Shown: one piece after another, positions 9,122 through 19,125 of the stretch
Layout: each line of letters starts with the position of its first letter
How positions within the stretch are numbered: the stretch's first letter is position 1
NCBI RefSeq assembly: GCF_025574485.1
Contig: NZ_JAOBPO010000003.1
Span: 637,034-701,033, forward strand
DNA: 64,000 nt
From: Kordiimonas aquimaris
Lineage (GTDB): Bacteria; Pseudomonadota; Alphaproteobacteria; Sphingomonadales; Kordiimonadaceae
Reading direction: 5' to 3'
Notes under the pieces: generated by a model
The model's input: the letters and a program-made list of their open reading frames with translations, nothing else
What the model was told of the DNA's origin: nothing
The model's database searches: none
Made by a program: the position numbers and the translations under genes

Positions 9122-9146
9122 AAAAGGGGCTTATAGCCTCTTTTTT
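9122..9146 (+). terminator. Rho-independent terminator after the GGDEF gene
   Basis: AAAAGGGGC-TTATA-GCCTCTTTT forms a nine-pair stem with one G-U pair and runs straight into a T-tract. It lies 33 bases after the stop codon. Confidence 0.8.
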
Positions 9147-9200
9147 ATTACATGCTGCTTTGGTATATCCTTTCTAGGGGTATTGTGTTTAGGGAATATT

Positions 9201-9662
9201 ATGTCAGTTGAAAAACGCCTTGCTGAGCTTGGTATCAAGTTACCGGAACCTGTTGCGCCAGTTGCCAACTATGTTCCTTTCGTCATCTTTGGTAATATGG
9301 TGAGTATATCCGGGCAAGTGCCCTTTGTAGACGGAAAGCCAGCTTACACTGGTACTGTTGGGGACGATGTCAGTATGGACGATGCATGCGCTGCTGCACG
9401 CTTATGCGGCATCAACCTGATAGCGCAAATGAATGCCGCATGTGGCGGTGACCTCAACAAAGTTAAGCGCATCGTTAAATTAGGTGGTTTTGTAAGCTCC
9501 AAAAACGGATTTGGGCAACAGCCTATTGTTATTAATGCCGCAAGTGATCTGATGGTTGAAGTATTTGGCGACAAAGGTCGCCATAGCAGATCCGCTGTCG
9601 GCGTCAGCAGTTTACCGCTCAATGTGCCCGTTGAGATTGATGCCTTCATTGAGTTGGAATAA
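9201..9662 (+). CDS. RidA/YjgF family protein
   Basis: A 153-residue protein of the RidA superfamily, longer subtype (VSISGQVPFVDGKP... VNAA-type middle, then SRSAVGVSSLPLNVPVEIDAFIEL). Members of the RidA clade hydrolyse reactive enamine/imine intermediates made by PLP enzymes; the conserved Arg near the end (RSAVGV) fits substrate binding. ATG 9201 is preceded by AGGGA six bases upstream. The phosphodiesterase gene starts four bases after its stop, so the two share a transcript. Substrate and exact subgroup are unknown. Confidence 0.88.
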   Translation: MSVEKRLAELGIKLPEPVAPVANYVPFVIFGNMVSISGQVPFVDGKPAYTGTVGDDVSMDDACAAARLCGINLIAQMNAACGGDLNKVKRIVKLGGFVSSKNGFGQQPIVINAASDLMVEVFGDKGRHSRSAVGVSSLPLNVPVEIDAFIELE

Positions 9663-9665
9663 CTG

Positions 9666-10424
9666 ATGGGGCAAATAGATAAGGCAATTGGTGACCGTAC
9701 CTTTGGATGGTTAACCAAAAAAAACATTGCACACAGAGGGCTACATCAAGCAGGCACTGCCAGAGAAGAAAACACTCTCGCCGCAGTAAGTGCTGCGATT
9801 GAAGCCGGTTTTGCCGTAGAAGTTGATGTCCGTGCTACCGTGGACGGCATTATCGTCGCCTTCCACGATGAAACACTTGACCGCATGACTGATGGTAATG
9901 GCGAAGTTGACAAACTTGGCTTTGCTCAAATGCAAAAGTTTCTCATTGGTAATTCTGGCAAACCAATGCCAAGTCTACCTGATGTAATGGAAATTGTTGA
10001 TACAAAAGCACCCATTTTTGTAGAAATCAAAACATCAAAAAAGACAGATATCCAAGTGTTGTGTGCTGGCGTGCGTCATTGCTTTGAAGGATATAGAGGT
10101 GAAATCGCTGTAATGAGCTTTGATCCCCGCGTTATTTCATGGTTCAAGGCTTATATGCCTAACTATCCGCGTGGCCTGGTAGTAGGAAGGGAATCACTTT
10201 TAAGCTGGCGCAATCGTACCGCATTAACATTATGGCTAGGTCGGCTAAAACCAGATTTTCTTGCTTGTGATATAAACCTTCTACCGAATGGTCTCTGTTC
10301 TCGCTGGCGTAAACGCGGCAAACCATTGCTGACATGGACGGTCAAAGACAAACAATTGGAAAAAATTGCTAGAGATCATGCTGATGCATTGATATTTGAA
10401 GCACCAGCTGTCGTGGGAGAATAG
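9666..10424 (+). CDS. Glycerophosphodiester phosphodiesterase family protein
   Basis: A 252-residue GDPD TIM-barrel protein. The N-terminal HRG signature (NIAHRGLHQ), the EVDVRAT metal site, the catalytic AFHDETLDRMTDG and the later FVEIKT and TWTVKD strands are all in the usual order. It has no signal peptide, so it is probably cytosolic like UgpQ, cleaving glycerophosphodiesters to glycerol-3-phosphate and an alcohol. It follows the RidA gene by three bases. Confidence 0.9.
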   Translation: MGQIDKAIGDRTFGWLTKKNIAHRGLHQAGTAREENTLAAVSAAIEAGFAVEVDVRATVDGIIVAFHDETLDRMTDGNGEVDKLGFAQMQKFLIGNSGKPMPSLPDVMEIVDTKAPIFVEIKTSKKTDIQVLCAGVRHCFEGYRGEIAVMSFDPRVISWFKAYMPNYPRGLVVGRESLLSWRNRTALTLWLGRLKPDFLACDINLLPNGLCSRWRKRGKPLLTWTVKDKQLEKIARDHADALIFEAPAVVGE

Positions 10425-10471
10425 GCTGTATTAATGCTTTATCTTCAGACGTATAAAATACAGGAAAATAC

Positions 10472-11647
10472 GTGATAGCACTTGAGAACTTGCATATTTC
10501 TTTTGTGCAATCACTCGAAGAAATAACCGCTTCAGAATGGGATATGTGCAACACAACGCATAACCCGTTTACCTCATATGCTTTTTTACATGCACTTGAG
10601 CAATCTAACAGTGTTGGAGACAGTACAGGTTGGTCCCCGTACCACATGATCATACGCAGCAGCGAAACCGTTGACGCAACAATCGCAGCATGCATGCCTA
10701 TGTATTTGAAAGGGCATTCTTACGGCGAATATGTCTTCGACCATGGCTGGGCGGATGCATATGAAAGAGCTGGTGGTCAATATTATCCTAAATTGCAATC
10801 CTGTGCCCCTTTCACACCGGCAACAGGACAACGGCTACTGATCAATAATAATTGCGCACCAGAACACCATGAGGCACTTAAGTCCGCCCTTTTAGGTGGG
10901 CTACAACAAATAACGCAGAAGCTTGGCCTATCATCGGCGCACTTAACATTTGTTCCTGAAGATGAAGCAATAACTGCAGAACAAAACGGTTTCCTCATAA
11001 GACACGACCAACAATTCCATTGGTACAATCGAGATTATGAATCATTTGAATCATTCCTTGCTCAGCTTTCCTCGCGCAAGCGAAAACAAATAAAAAAAGA
11101 ACGCCGTACCGTACATGAAACGGACATCCAGATTGAAACCATTACAGGCCAGGAAATCAATGAAGCTCACTGGGATGCATTCTACGAATTCTACATTGAT
11201 ACTGGCGCGCGCAAATGGGGTCAGCCATATCTTACGCGCTCTTTTTTCAGCGCAATTGGCAAAGCAATGCCTGATAAAATTGTTCTTTTCCTATGCAAAC
11301 GCGCTGACCGCTACATTGCAGGCGCGCTAAACTTCCTCGGACCAGATACAATTTATGGACGCCAATGGGGCTGCATAGAAGATCATCCGTACCTACACTT
11401 CGAAACATGCTATTACCGCGCCATTGAATACGCTATTAAACATAAATTAAGGCATGTAGAAGCAGGCGCACAAGGAGCGCACAAACTTGCACGCGGATAT
11501 GAACCAGTGCGTACATTCAGCGCTCATTACATTCAAAATGACAGTTTTCAGACTGCGGTAGCTCATTTCCTCGAACAAGAACGCGAAGGTATTGCTGGTG
11601 AAATCAATTATTTGAGCACCAAAACACCATTCAAAAAAGACACCTAA
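10472..11647 (+). CDS. DUF482/FemAB-like GNAT family protein
   Basis: A 391-residue protein resembling the PF04339 family (peptidogalycan biosynthesis/recognition, a GNAT-fold group related to FemAB). It shows the typical pattern NPFTSYAFLHALE, YGEYVFDHGWADAYE, then KRKQIKKERR and VEAGAQGAHKLARGYEPV near the end. Biochemical function is not established. GTG 10472 has AGGAA about six bases upstream. Its 3' end overlaps the convergent acetyltransferase gene by four bases. Confidence 0.82.
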   Translation: MIALENLHISFVQSLEEITASEWDMCNTTHNPFTSYAFLHALEQSNSVGDSTGWSPYHMIIRSSETVDATIAACMPMYLKGHSYGEYVFDHGWADAYERAGGQYYPKLQSCAPFTPATGQRLLINNNCAPEHHEALKSALLGGLQQITQKLGLSSAHLTFVPEDEAITAEQNGFLIRHDQQFHWYNRDYESFESFLAQLSSRKRKQIKKERRTVHETDIQIETITGQEINEAHWDAFYEFYIDTGARKWGQPYLTRSFFSAIGKAMPDKIVLFLCKRADRYIAGALNFLGPDTIYGRQWGCIEDHPYLHFETCYYRAIEYAIKHKLRHVEAGAQGAHKLARGYEPVRTFSAHYIQNDSFQTAVAHFLEQEREGIAGEINYLSTKTPFKKDT

Positions 11648-12192
11648 GCCAAAAACAGTGAGTCTGGTTTAATGCGATATAAAACATGTCGCTTCAGTGA
11701 ACTATCATCCGGCACCTCTGGGTGATCAAAGTCATGTTGTGGCTCATGAACCATGCCAATTTTTTCCATGACACGGCGTGATGAAAGATTGTTTTCTGTT
11801 GTAAACGAAACAACATGCTTTGCTTTTAGCGCTGAGAAAGCATAAGCAAGACATGCACGAGCTCCTTCAGGCGCTAGCCCTCTTCCCCAGTATTCTTTAG
11901 CTAAACGCCAACCAATTTCCAGAGAACCAGCGTAAGGAATATCTTCGTGTACGTATTCCATGCCAATAAAGCCAACAAATTCATGGCTTTCAATTAACTC
12001 TGCGGCCCAGAAACATACCCCATGCTTCTCTTGATGCGCTATACGTTTATCAACGCTTGCGTTACTGACACTTGCTGGCTGTAGAGCCGGAAAATAGCGC
12101 ATAACGTCTGGGTCAGTGTTGATTTCTGTAAATGCCTGACGATCTTCATCTCGCCAAGTACGCAGTATCAATCTATCAGTAATTATCTGCAT
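11644..12192 (-). CDS. GNAT acetyltransferase, RimJ/RimL type
   Basis: A 182-residue GNAT protein with the RimJ-like layout: TDRLILRTWRDEDRQAF at the start, GSLEIGWRLAKEYWGRGLAPEGARA for acetyl-CoA binding, and SRRVMEKIGMV near the end. It transfers acetyl from acetyl-CoA to an unknown amine or protein N-terminus. GGAG lies about eight bases before the ATG. It follows clpA on the same strand by 42 bases and may be transcribed with it. Confidence 0.88.
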   Translation of the reverse strand: MQIITDRLILRTWRDEDRQAFTEINTDPDVMRYFPALQPASVSNASVDKRIAHQEKHGVCFWAAELIESHEFVGFIGMEYVHEDIPYAGSLEIGWRLAKEYWGRGLAPEGARACLAYAFSALKAKHVVSFTTENNLSSRRVMEKIGMVHEPQHDFDHPEVPDDSSLKRHVLYRIKPDSLFLA

Positions 12193-12234
12193 TATTTACA
12201 CTCCAACCATCCAAATAATGTTACTGGAGTATCG

Positions 12235-14616
12235 TCATTTTTTAGTTGTTGGTACAGACGCCTTCACTGTTTTCTTTTTAACAGATGCTTTTGTCTTAAG
12301 CTTACCAACCGCTTCAGATTTTGTTGCCGCTTTAGGTGCATGCGGCGTTATCTCGAAAGCAAGTTTATCATCTTTCAATTTAACAATAACTTCACCACCT
12401 TTGGCCAATTTTCCGAACAAAAGCTCGTCTGCAAGCGGTGTTTTAATATTTTCCTGAATAACGCGAGACAATGGTCGTGCACCAAAGGCACGGTCATACC
12501 CTTTTTCAGCGAGCCATGCTTTTGCTGCCTCATCAAGTGAGATTTCGACACCGCGATCAACCAATTGTAACTCAAGCTGCAAAACAAACTTTTCCACAAC
12601 CATCGCCACCACTTCTGGCGGCAAGAAACCAAAGTTCACTACTGAATCTAAACGGTTTCTGAACTCTGGGCTGAACATCTGCTTGATAGCGTCATCGCTA
12701 GCATGCTCGTTCGTGCTGCGCCCAAAGCCAATCGCGGATTTAGACAAGTCCTTTGCCCCAGCGTTTGTTGTCATAATTAAAATGACATTCCGGAAATCAA
12801 TTTTCTTACCGTTATGGTCCGTCAGTGTACCGTTATCCATAACTTGCAACAAAACATTGAATAGATCAGGGTGTGCTTTCTCAATTTCATCCAGCAATAA
12901 AACGCAGTGTGGGTGCTGATCCACGGCATCAGTCAGCAAGCCACCTTGGTCAAAGCCAACATAACCTGGTGGTGCACCGATAAGGCGAGAAATCGCGTGG
13001 CGCTCCATATACTCAGACATATCAAACCTGTGCAACTCCACGCCGAGCAACCCTGAAAGCTGACGTGCTACCTCAGTTTTGCCGACACCCGTAGGGCCAG
13101 CAAAAAGATATGAACCGATGGGTTTGTTAGGTTCACGCAAGCCTGCACGTGACAATTTGATAGATGCAGACAGCGCTTCAATTGCTTTATCTTGCCCAAA
13201 CACGACACGCTTAAGGTCATCCTCCAGCGTGAACATTACACGGCTTTCATCGCGTGTTACTGTTTTAGGCGGTATACGTGCAATTTTTGCTACAACAGCT
13301 TCAACATCTTTAACACTAATCGTTTTTTTACGCTTGGACGCAGGTAGCAGCATCTGAGCCGCACCCGTTTCATCAATCACATCAATCGCTTTATCAGGCA
13401 ATTTTCGATCGGTGATGTAACGGTCTGAAAGCTCAACTGCCGTCTTAATTGCATCGTGAGTGTAGCGCACATTATGATGTTCCTCATAATATGGCTTAAG
13501 CCCTTTCAGAATTTTAACGGTGTCAGGTACGGTTGGCTCATTGACATCAATTTTCTGGAAGCGTCGCAGTAAAGCACGGTCTTTTTCAAAATGGCTTCGA
13601 AACTCTTTATAGGTTGTCGACCCCATGCACCGCAGGGAGCCATTAGCAAGCGCTGGCTTTAACAGGTTAGATGCATCCATCGCACCGCCTGATGTGGCAC
13701 CTGCCCCAATTACCGTATGTATTTCATCAATGAAAAGAATGGCTTGATCAATTCTCTCAATTTCTTTGATGACGCCTTTCAAGCGTTCTTCAAAGTCACC
13801 GCGGTAGCGTGTTCCGGCAAGCAAAGCTCCCATATCCAGTGAATAAATAACGGCTGGCGCTAACACATCCGGCACATCATTCTCAACAATTCGTCGAGCA
13901 AGGCCTTCTGCAATAGCAGTTTTACCAACACCCGGGTCTCCAACCAACAATGGATTATTCTTGGAGCGTCTGCATAAAATCTGAACCGTACGCTCTAGCT
14001 CATCGGCACGGCCAATTAGCGGGTCAATACTACCTGATTGTGCTTTCTCATTCAGATTGACACAATAAGCGTCAAGCGCTTTGTTTTTCTTGGACGATGG
14101 TTCGTCTTCCGAACCCTCCAGGTCGTCAGCGGCTTCATCAGCACCTTCAACTCGTTTGGCCTCACCAAGTTCAGGCACTTTTGCAATACCATGAGAAATG
14201 TAGCTAACCGCATCCAGCCGTGTCATATCCTGACTTTGCAAGAAGTAAACGGCATGGCTTTCCCGCTCCGAGAACAAGGCAACCAAAAGGTTTGCTCCTG
14301 TCATTTCCTCACGACCTGATGATTGGACATGCAACAAGGCACGCTGCACAACACGCTGAAAGCCCGCTGTAGGCGTGGCTTCAATACCTTCACCGTCAAC
14401 AGCAAGGCTTTCCATCTCGTTGTCGAGATACTCGGTTATCTGTTCACGCAGTTCATCAAGATCAACATCACAAGCATGCATTACGGCTAGTGCTTCAGGG
14501 TCATCAAGAAGGGATAGCAATAAGTGCTCAAGCGTTGCGTACTCATGCGAACGCGTGTTTGCTTCTTTTAGAGCGCGGTGCAGTGTTTCTTCAAGATGCG
14601 GTGAAAAGCTAGGCAA
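12235..14616 (-). CDS. clpA: ATP-dependent Clp protease ATP-binding subunit ClpA
   Basis: A 793-residue Hsp100 unfoldase. It contains the N-terminal Clp repeat domain (1-145), AAA module 1 with Walker A GDPGVGKT at 226-233, and AAA module 2 with GPTGVGKT near 505. No ClpB-type middle coiled coil is present. It unfolds substrates for ClpP and takes N-degron substrates from ClpS, whose gene lies just upstream. Translation appears to start at TTG 14616 with AAGGAA six bases before. The last 30 residues are a Lys/Thr-rich extension beyond the usual end. Confidence 0.96.
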   Translation of the reverse strand: MPSFSPHLEETLHRALKEANTRSHEYATLEHLLLSLLDDPEALAVMHACDVDLDELREQITEYLDNEMESLAVDGEGIEATPTAGFQRVVQRALLHVQSSGREEMTGANLLVALFSERESHAVYFLQSQDMTRLDAVSYISHGIAKVPELGEAKRVEGADEAADDLEGSEDEPSSKKNKALDAYCVNLNEKAQSGSIDPLIGRADELERTVQILCRRSKNNPLLVGDPGVGKTAIAEGLARRIVENDVPDVLAPAVIYSLDMGALLAGTRYRGDFEERLKGVIKEIERIDQAILFIDEIHTVIGAGATSGGAMDASNLLKPALANGSLRCMGSTTYKEFRSHFEKDRALLRRFQKIDVNEPTVPDTVKILKGLKPYYEEHHNVRYTHDAIKTAVELSDRYITDRKLPDKAIDVIDETGAAQMLLPASKRKKTISVKDVEAVVAKIARIPPKTVTRDESRVMFTLEDDLKRVVFGQDKAIEALSASIKLSRAGLREPNKPIGSYLFAGPTGVGKTEVARQLSGLLGVELHRFDMSEYMERHAISRLIGAPPGYVGFDQGGLLTDAVDQHPHCVLLLDEIEKAHPDLFNVLLQVMDNGTLTDHNGKKIDFRNVILIMTTNAGAKDLSKSAIGFGRSTNEHASDDAIKQMFSPEFRNRLDSVVNFGFLPPEVVAMVVEKFVLQLELQLVDRGVEISLDEAAKAWLAEKGYDRAFGARPLSRVIQENIKTPLADELLFGKLAKGGEVIVKLKDDKLAFEITPHAPKAATKSEAVGKLKTKASVKKKTVKASVPTTKK

Positions 14617-14703
14617 AACGGCTTCCTTATTTCGTAGTGGTCATATTTGAAGTCTTGCATGTGCAAGTTATAGAACCAAGTCGCAATTCCATTGATACCT
14701 GAT

Positions 14704-15033
14704 CTATTCTTTTTCCAACGTACATTGCAGCGGATGTTCATGCTGCTTTGCAAAAGACATCACTTGATTAACTTTGGTCTCTGCAACTTCAAATGTGAAA
14801 ACGCCGCACACACCTACGCCCTTTTGGTGCACATGCAACATAACATCTGTTGCCTGCTCCACGGTCATGCGGAAAAAGCGCTGCAGGATGTGAATGACAA
14901 ACTCCATCGGTGTGAAGTCATCATTCAACAACAATACTTTATACATTGATGGTTTCTTGGTTTTGGTTTCAGGGCGCGTTAGCAGCCCCGTTCCCGTTCC
15001 CTTGTCATCATCATTCTTGTCTTTGTCAGACAT
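14704..15033 (-). CDS. clpS: ATP-dependent Clp protease adaptor ClpS
   Basis: A 109-residue adaptor. A disordered charged N-terminus ([14 protein letters not shown]) precedes the ClpS core, with the N-degron pocket pattern [12 protein letters not shown] and the VHQKG segment. ClpS hands N-degron proteins to ClpA. I chose ATG 15033 because GGAGG lies just before it; an upstream in-frame start at 15051 has none. clpA begins 87 bases downstream. Confidence 0.95.
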   Translation of the reverse strand: MSDKDKNDDDKGTGTGLLTRPETKTKKPSMYKVLLLNDDFTPMEFVIHILQRFFRMTVEQATDVMLHVHQKGVGVCGVFTFEVAETKVNQVMSFAKQHEHPLQCTLEKE

Positions 15034-15145
15034 TAAACCTCCAAAACACATTCACTTGTAATGTAATACGTATTTCAGCGACTAAAAGGGCAAAAATGCC
15101 ATCTTCGTATAATCTTACCAAAACGTGAGCATAATGTTAATATGC

Positions 15146-16525
15146 TTACAGGTCTGCAGGTGCTTCAATACCGGAGCCAGCAAGCGCTTCTGTGAGTGCA
15201 GTTTTCAAACGCGAAAGTCCTTCCTCGGTTGCAGCTTCACAGCGTGCAACCAGGACGGCTTGCGTATTGGAGGCACGCAACAACCACCAGCCATCCTCAG
15301 TTTGGACACGCACACCGTCTACTGTCGACATGTTGGCACCGGCAGCTTCTAACCGCGCCTTTACCTCATCAACAACGTCAAACTTGCGCATTTCATCGCA
15401 ATCAAACCTGAGTTCAGGCGTATTAATAGCATGCGGCAAACCATCTTTAAGCGCAGCCAAATCGCCGCCCTGTGTCGATACCGCGTTCAAAAAACGAATA
15501 CCCGCGTATATGGCATCATCAAATCCGTAAAAATTATGCTTGTAGAAGATATGCCCTGACATTTCTCCCGCTAATGGAGACTCTAACTCAACCATTTTGG
15601 CCTTAATAAGGGAATGCCCCGTCTTCCACATAACCGGCTTACCACCAAGTTCTGCAATACGGTCAAATAGTACTTGGCTTGCCTTAACATCCGCAATAAT
15701 CGGCGCGCCAGGCAATACCTTCAACAAATCGCCTGCCATTATAGCGAGCATCTGATCACCCCACACAACACGACCATGCGTATCGATAGCGCCAATACGA
15801 TCACCGTCGCCGTCGAAGGAAAAACCAACATCAGCATTATGCTTAGCAACGGCTACTTTCAACTGCTCAAGGTTCGCCTCCACTGTAGGGTCTGCATGAT
15901 GATTGGGGAAAGTACCATCAATCTCGGCGTTAATAACGATATGTTCACCGGGCAATCGTTTAATAAGCGCCTCAACAGCTGGGCCTGCTGCACCGTTTGC
16001 TGGATCCCAAACAACTTTGTATGCGTTACAATCAATGTCACGTGCCAAACGGTCAATATAGCGATCAAAAATATCAATCTGTGTAAGCGTACCTTCGCCA
16101 ACTTCAAAATCACCCTCAGCAGCTAAACTGCCAAGCATTTGGATTTTTTCTCCAAAACATGGCTTTTTACCAATCATCATCTTGAAGCCATTGTAGTTTG
16201 GTGGGTTATGAGAACCAGTGATCATCACACCGCCATCAGCATCCAGTTCAAAGACCGAATAATAAAGCATCGGCGTTGGGCCTAGACCAATAGCGTCAAC
16301 ATCGACACCAGTGCTAAGAACACCTTCGATCAATGCATCTGACAGGTCCGGTGAAGATAACCGACCATCGTAGCCAACCGTAATACGCGATCCACCTTCA
16401 CGCTTAACAGCCGTGCCAAACGCGCGCCCTAGAGCGCGAGCATCTGCGGCAGAAATTGTTTCATCAACGATCCCACGTACATCATATTCGCGTAAAACTG
16501 TGGGGTGAAAAGCGTGTGCAGACAT
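15146..16525 (-). CDS. Phosphomannomutase/phosphoglucomutase
   Basis: A 459-residue alpha-D-phosphohexomutase of the AlgC/ManB type. The phosphoserine loop is TGSHNPP (S105), the Mg site is DGDGDRIG, the sugar-binding loop is GEMSGH, and the phosphate-binding C-terminal loop is RASNTQ. It interconverts hexose-6-phosphate and hexose-1-phosphate, supplying precursors for cell-surface sugars. The substrate (mannose, glucose or both) cannot be fixed. The spacer to the J-domain gene is about 110 bases and holds a promoter-like region. Confidence 0.93.
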   Translation of the reverse strand: MSAHAFHPTVLREYDVRGIVDETISAADARALGRAFGTAVKREGGSRITVGYDGRLSSPDLSDALIEGVLSTGVDVDAIGLGPTPMLYYSVFELDADGGVMITGSHNPPNYNGFKMMIGKKPCFGEKIQMLGSLAAEGDFEVGEGTLTQIDIFDRYIDRLARDIDCNAYKVVWDPANGAAGPAVEALIKRLPGEHIVINAEIDGTFPNHHADPTVEANLEQLKVAVAKHNADVGFSFDGDGDRIGAIDTHGRVVWGDQMLAIMAGDLLKVLPGAPIIADVKASQVLFDRIAELGGKPVMWKTGHSLIKAKMVELESPLAGEMSGHIFYKHNFYGFDDAIYAGIRFLNAVSTQGGDLAALKDGLPHAINTPELRFDCDEMRKFDVVDEVKARLEAAGANMSTVDGVRVQTEDGWWLLRASNTQAVLVARCEAATEEGLSRLKTALTEALAGSGIEAPADL

Positions 16526-16568
16526 AACTACCTCTAACGTGCGTGAATTTGGTGGCGTTTATAGATCA

Positions 16569-16599
16569 ATATAAATGAGTAACCATGACACATTGTCAA
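16569..16599 (-). promoter_or_regulatory. Promoter/operator candidate ahead of the phosphohexomutase gene
   Basis: On the minus strand a perfect TTGACA (16594-16599) is followed by TTATAT (16569-16574) with a long 19-base spacer. An inverted repeat, TGACA-CAT-TGTCA (16586-16598), overlaps the -35 element. The spacing is not ideal, so this is tentative. Confidence 0.35.
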
Positions 16600-16633
16600 T
16601 ATGTCAGGCGCTTGATGCTAACAATATAAGAAA

Positions 16634-17089
16634 CTATTCGCCGAGAAGCGTTTTACGGGCATCATTCAGCTTTGCAGCCATCCAATCGGAACCGCCTTTA
16701 TCAGGATGAACCTGCCCCATCAATCGGCGGTAAGCCGCATTAACGGTTTCCTTGTCGGCACCCTCATCAAGACCAAGAACTTCAAGGGCTTCGCTTTTGG
16801 ACATGGATTTGTTGCCGCGCGTTGGCGATTGCCCGTTATTACTTATATTACCTAAAACACGCCCTAAAATTGACGGGCCAAACATTCTAAACGCAGCAAA
16901 AGCTGCCGGAAATATGGCAAAAAGGCCGCGACCAGTTGCCAACAAGAGCATAGCCAAGACGACGCATACGCCAACAATACCCCAAAGAAGCCCGCTTTTT
17001 GCCGATTTAACATCAGCATTTGCCCACCAATTGAGAAGTAAAAGTAACAGACCCGCGAGCAACAGGCCTATAAAGAGATAACCGATCAT
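16634..17089 (-). CDS. Membrane-anchored J-domain protein
   Basis: A 151-residue protein with two N-terminal membrane segments (about 3-22 and 33-66) and a C-terminal minimal J domain (about 95-151) carrying the HPD motif (YRRLMGQVHPDKGGSD). The layout recalls Tim14/Pam18-like and other alphaproteobacterial membrane J proteins. It would recruit and stimulate a DnaK-type Hsp70 at the membrane. Its start overlaps the mipZ stop by four bases (ATGA), so translation is coupled to mipZ. Confidence 0.85.
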   Translation of the reverse strand: MIGYLFIGLLLAGLLLLLLNWWANADVKSAKSGLLWGIVGVCVVLAMLLLATGRGLFAIFPAAFAAFRMFGPSILGRVLGNISNNGQSPTRGNKSMSKSEALEVLGLDEGADKETVNAAYRRLMGQVHPDKGGSDWMAAKLNDARKTLLGE

Positions 17090-17955
17090 GCGTTGCCTTC
17101 CCCTTTGCTGCGAAAAGGCAACTGTAAAGCATTTATCAATGCTCGCAATTCCTGCCTCGCTGCAACGTTAGACATGGACAGACCTTTACCGTCCAATCCG
17201 CCTTCGTGTTTTAAATCAATCAATGTCAGGCCACGCAAGAACAATTCCCTGTAGACAACACGTTCACCAAGGCCTGGAATGTACCGCAAACCGATACGAT
17301 TGCCGAGCTCCGATAACACAGCCTCAACACGTTCTTTGTTTTTTGCGTGAAGTGTTCCAACACGATTTCTGAGCACAACCCAATCAATTTTACCACCATC
17401 CGCCATCGCGCGGCGCTGGCGTGCTTTCCAGACCATTTCAGCATAAAGGCTTGGGCCCTGCACTTTATATGTTACCGGATCAGTCCGTGCGAGCAAATCA
17501 AGGTCAACAAAACTATCATTTACAGGCGTCACCAAGGTATCTGCAGCTGTATGCGCTAATCTCGATAGGTATGTATCACTGCCGGGACAATCAATCACTA
17601 CAACATCGACATTGCCCGCAAGCTTCAAATAAGCCTCTTCAAAGCGTTGTTTTTCGTCCGCCTCTGCAGCATCTGCTGATCGCAATTCAGACCGGGGCAC
17701 AACAAGTTCTTGCGGCAAAGGCAAGTCACTGCCTCTATCTGCACAATATTTCCGTCTATTTTCGATATAGCGCGTTAAACTTTTCTGCCGGGCATCCAAG
17801 TCAATTGTGCCAACCTTATAACCTTCACTCAGTAACGATACCACGATGTGCATCGCGGTTGTTGATTTTCCAGAACCACCCTTTTCATTACCTAGAACAA
17901 TTAAATAAGGACGATCTGGAATCGTGTTTTCTACCTTAACGTCGCCGTTGGGCAC
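17086..17955 (-). CDS. mipZ: Division plane positioning ATPase MipZ
   Basis: A ParA/MinD-family ATPase of 289 residues that closely follows Caulobacter MipZ: a deviant Walker A (GNEKGGSGKST), DLDARQKSLTRYIENRR, IDCPGSD, then TPVNDSFVDLDLL, DWVVLRNRVGT and YRELFLRGLTLIDL. MipZ forms gradients from ParB-bound poles and blocks FtsZ assembly away from midcell. I chose GTG 17955 because GGAG lies seven bases upstream; the frame also allows TTG at 17970. It is the first gene of a pair with the J-domain protein and diverges from the Bax-like gene. Confidence 0.95.
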   Translation of the reverse strand: MPNGDVKVENTIPDRPYLIVLGNEKGGSGKSTTAMHIVVSLLSEGYKVGTIDLDARQKSLTRYIENRRKYCADRGSDLPLPQELVVPRSELRSADAAEADEKQRFEEAYLKLAGNVDVVVIDCPGSDTYLSRLAHTAADTLVTPVNDSFVDLDLLARTDPVTYKVQGPSLYAEMVWKARQRRAMADGGKIDWVVLRNRVGTLHAKNKERVEAVLSELGNRIGLRYIPGLGERVVYRELFLRGLTLIDLKHEGGLDGKGLSMSNVAARQELRALINALQLPFRSKGEGNA

Positions 17956-18085
17956 ACTGAAACTCCACAAAACGAAATACGATTACTTTATGCAACACTT
18001 GGAGCTTGTTTCATACCCTGAAGAGCTGCGGGATGGTCATACGCCATTGCACACAAATATAATAGTCAGATATAAAAGAAAATAA

Positions 18086-18122
18086 CGTTGCTTGTAAGTG
18101 CAACGATATAGCAAGAACTTGC
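18086..18122. repeat. Two adjacent inverted repeats between mipZ and the Bax-like gene
   Basis: CGTTGC-8 bases-GCAACG (18086-18105) is followed at once by GCAAG-AA-CTTGC (18111-18122). They lie in the roughly 220-base divergent spacer, 58 bases before the GTG of the Bax-like gene. They could be operators or a leader hairpin pair; no T-run follows. Confidence 0.4.
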
Positions 18123-18179
18123 TTGTATAGTGCTGTTACTAACTAGATACCAATTCGTATCAACGGAGTAAGCAAAAGA

Positions 18180-19124
18180 GTGCGAGATCAAATTCGTCAA
18201 TATACAGGCTTTCTGCTGCTTATAGCGCTCTTGGCAATCATACCAATTGGTGCCGCGCGTCATTTATTAAGCCAGTCAAGAAATGATGCGCTGGTTCCTG
18301 ATAAACCAAACTATCTGTCTCATCAGTATCCGCCAAGCGGCGACTCAGAGATGACACCACGCTTGTCGCAGCTACTAGGCAACAACATGAAAGAAGTTGA
18401 CGCAGTACCGCGTACCTTCCTTGCAAAACTGCCTGAGAATTTACCTGACATACAAGACGCTAAATATCGGAAGCAAATATTTATATCTGCAATGCTACCA
18501 CTGGTTTTACGCGCTAATGAGCTAATAGTAGCTGATCGCGGCAGACTTATCGCAATTAAATCACGCATCAAAAATACCGGCGCAGCGGGAAAACGACAAC
18601 GAAACTGGTTGGAAACTATGGCGAAGCGTTACCGCGTTAAAATATCCACACCAGCTAAAACAGCAGAAATCGACCGCTTATTGCTGAAAGTTGATGTGAT
18701 TCCGCCTTCGCTCGCGTTAGCTCAAGCCGCAATGGAGTCTGGTTGGGGCTCCAGCTATTTCGCGCAAGAAGGCAATGCCCTGTTTGGACAATGGGTTTGG
18801 GGTGATGCTCAAGGCATTTTACCGCGATCCAGAGACGAAGGGAAAACCCACCGCATCAAGAAGTTTGAATATCTACTTGATAGCGTTCGTAGCTACATGA
18901 CCAACCTCAACAGGCATAAAAGCTATAAAGGGTTGCGTGATCGACGTGCTGAACTACGCAAGCATAGCCTAATGCTGACAGGCAGCGCTCTTGCCCCCGC
19001 TCTGGTAGACTACTCTGAACGCGGCGCCGATTATGTGGGCGATATTCTATCAATCATTAATTACAACGACCTCGACGGTCTCGACAACGCACAATTAACC
19101 TCCAATACACAGCAAAGCCGTTAA
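18180..19124 (+). CDS. Bax-like glucosaminidase-domain protein
   Basis: A 314-residue protein with one N-terminal membrane segment or uncleaved signal (about 10-27). The C-terminal glucosaminidase domain (about 170-290) has the lysozyme-like pattern PPSLALAQAAMESGWGSSYFAQEGNALFGQW, whose Glu in AMESGWG is the likely catalytic residue. Members resemble E. coli Bax and hydrolyse peptidoglycan N-acetylglucosaminyl bonds. It is probably periplasmic and inner-membrane anchored. The start is GTG 18180. The stop is one base from the panC start, so the two share a transcript. Confidence 0.88.
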   Translation: MRDQIRQYTGFLLLIALLAIIPIGAARHLLSQSRNDALVPDKPNYLSHQYPPSGDSEMTPRLSQLLGNNMKEVDAVPRTFLAKLPENLPDIQDAKYRKQIFISAMLPLVLRANELIVADRGRLIAIKSRIKNTGAAGKRQRNWLETMAKRYRVKISTPAKTAEIDRLLLKVDVIPPSLALAQAAMESGWGSSYFAQEGNALFGQWVWGDAQGILPRSRDEGKTHRIKKFEYLLDSVRSYMTNLNRHKSYKGLRDRRAELRKHSLMLTGSALAPALVDYSERGADYVGDILSIINYNDLDGLDNAQLTSNTQQSR

Positions 19125-19125
19125 C

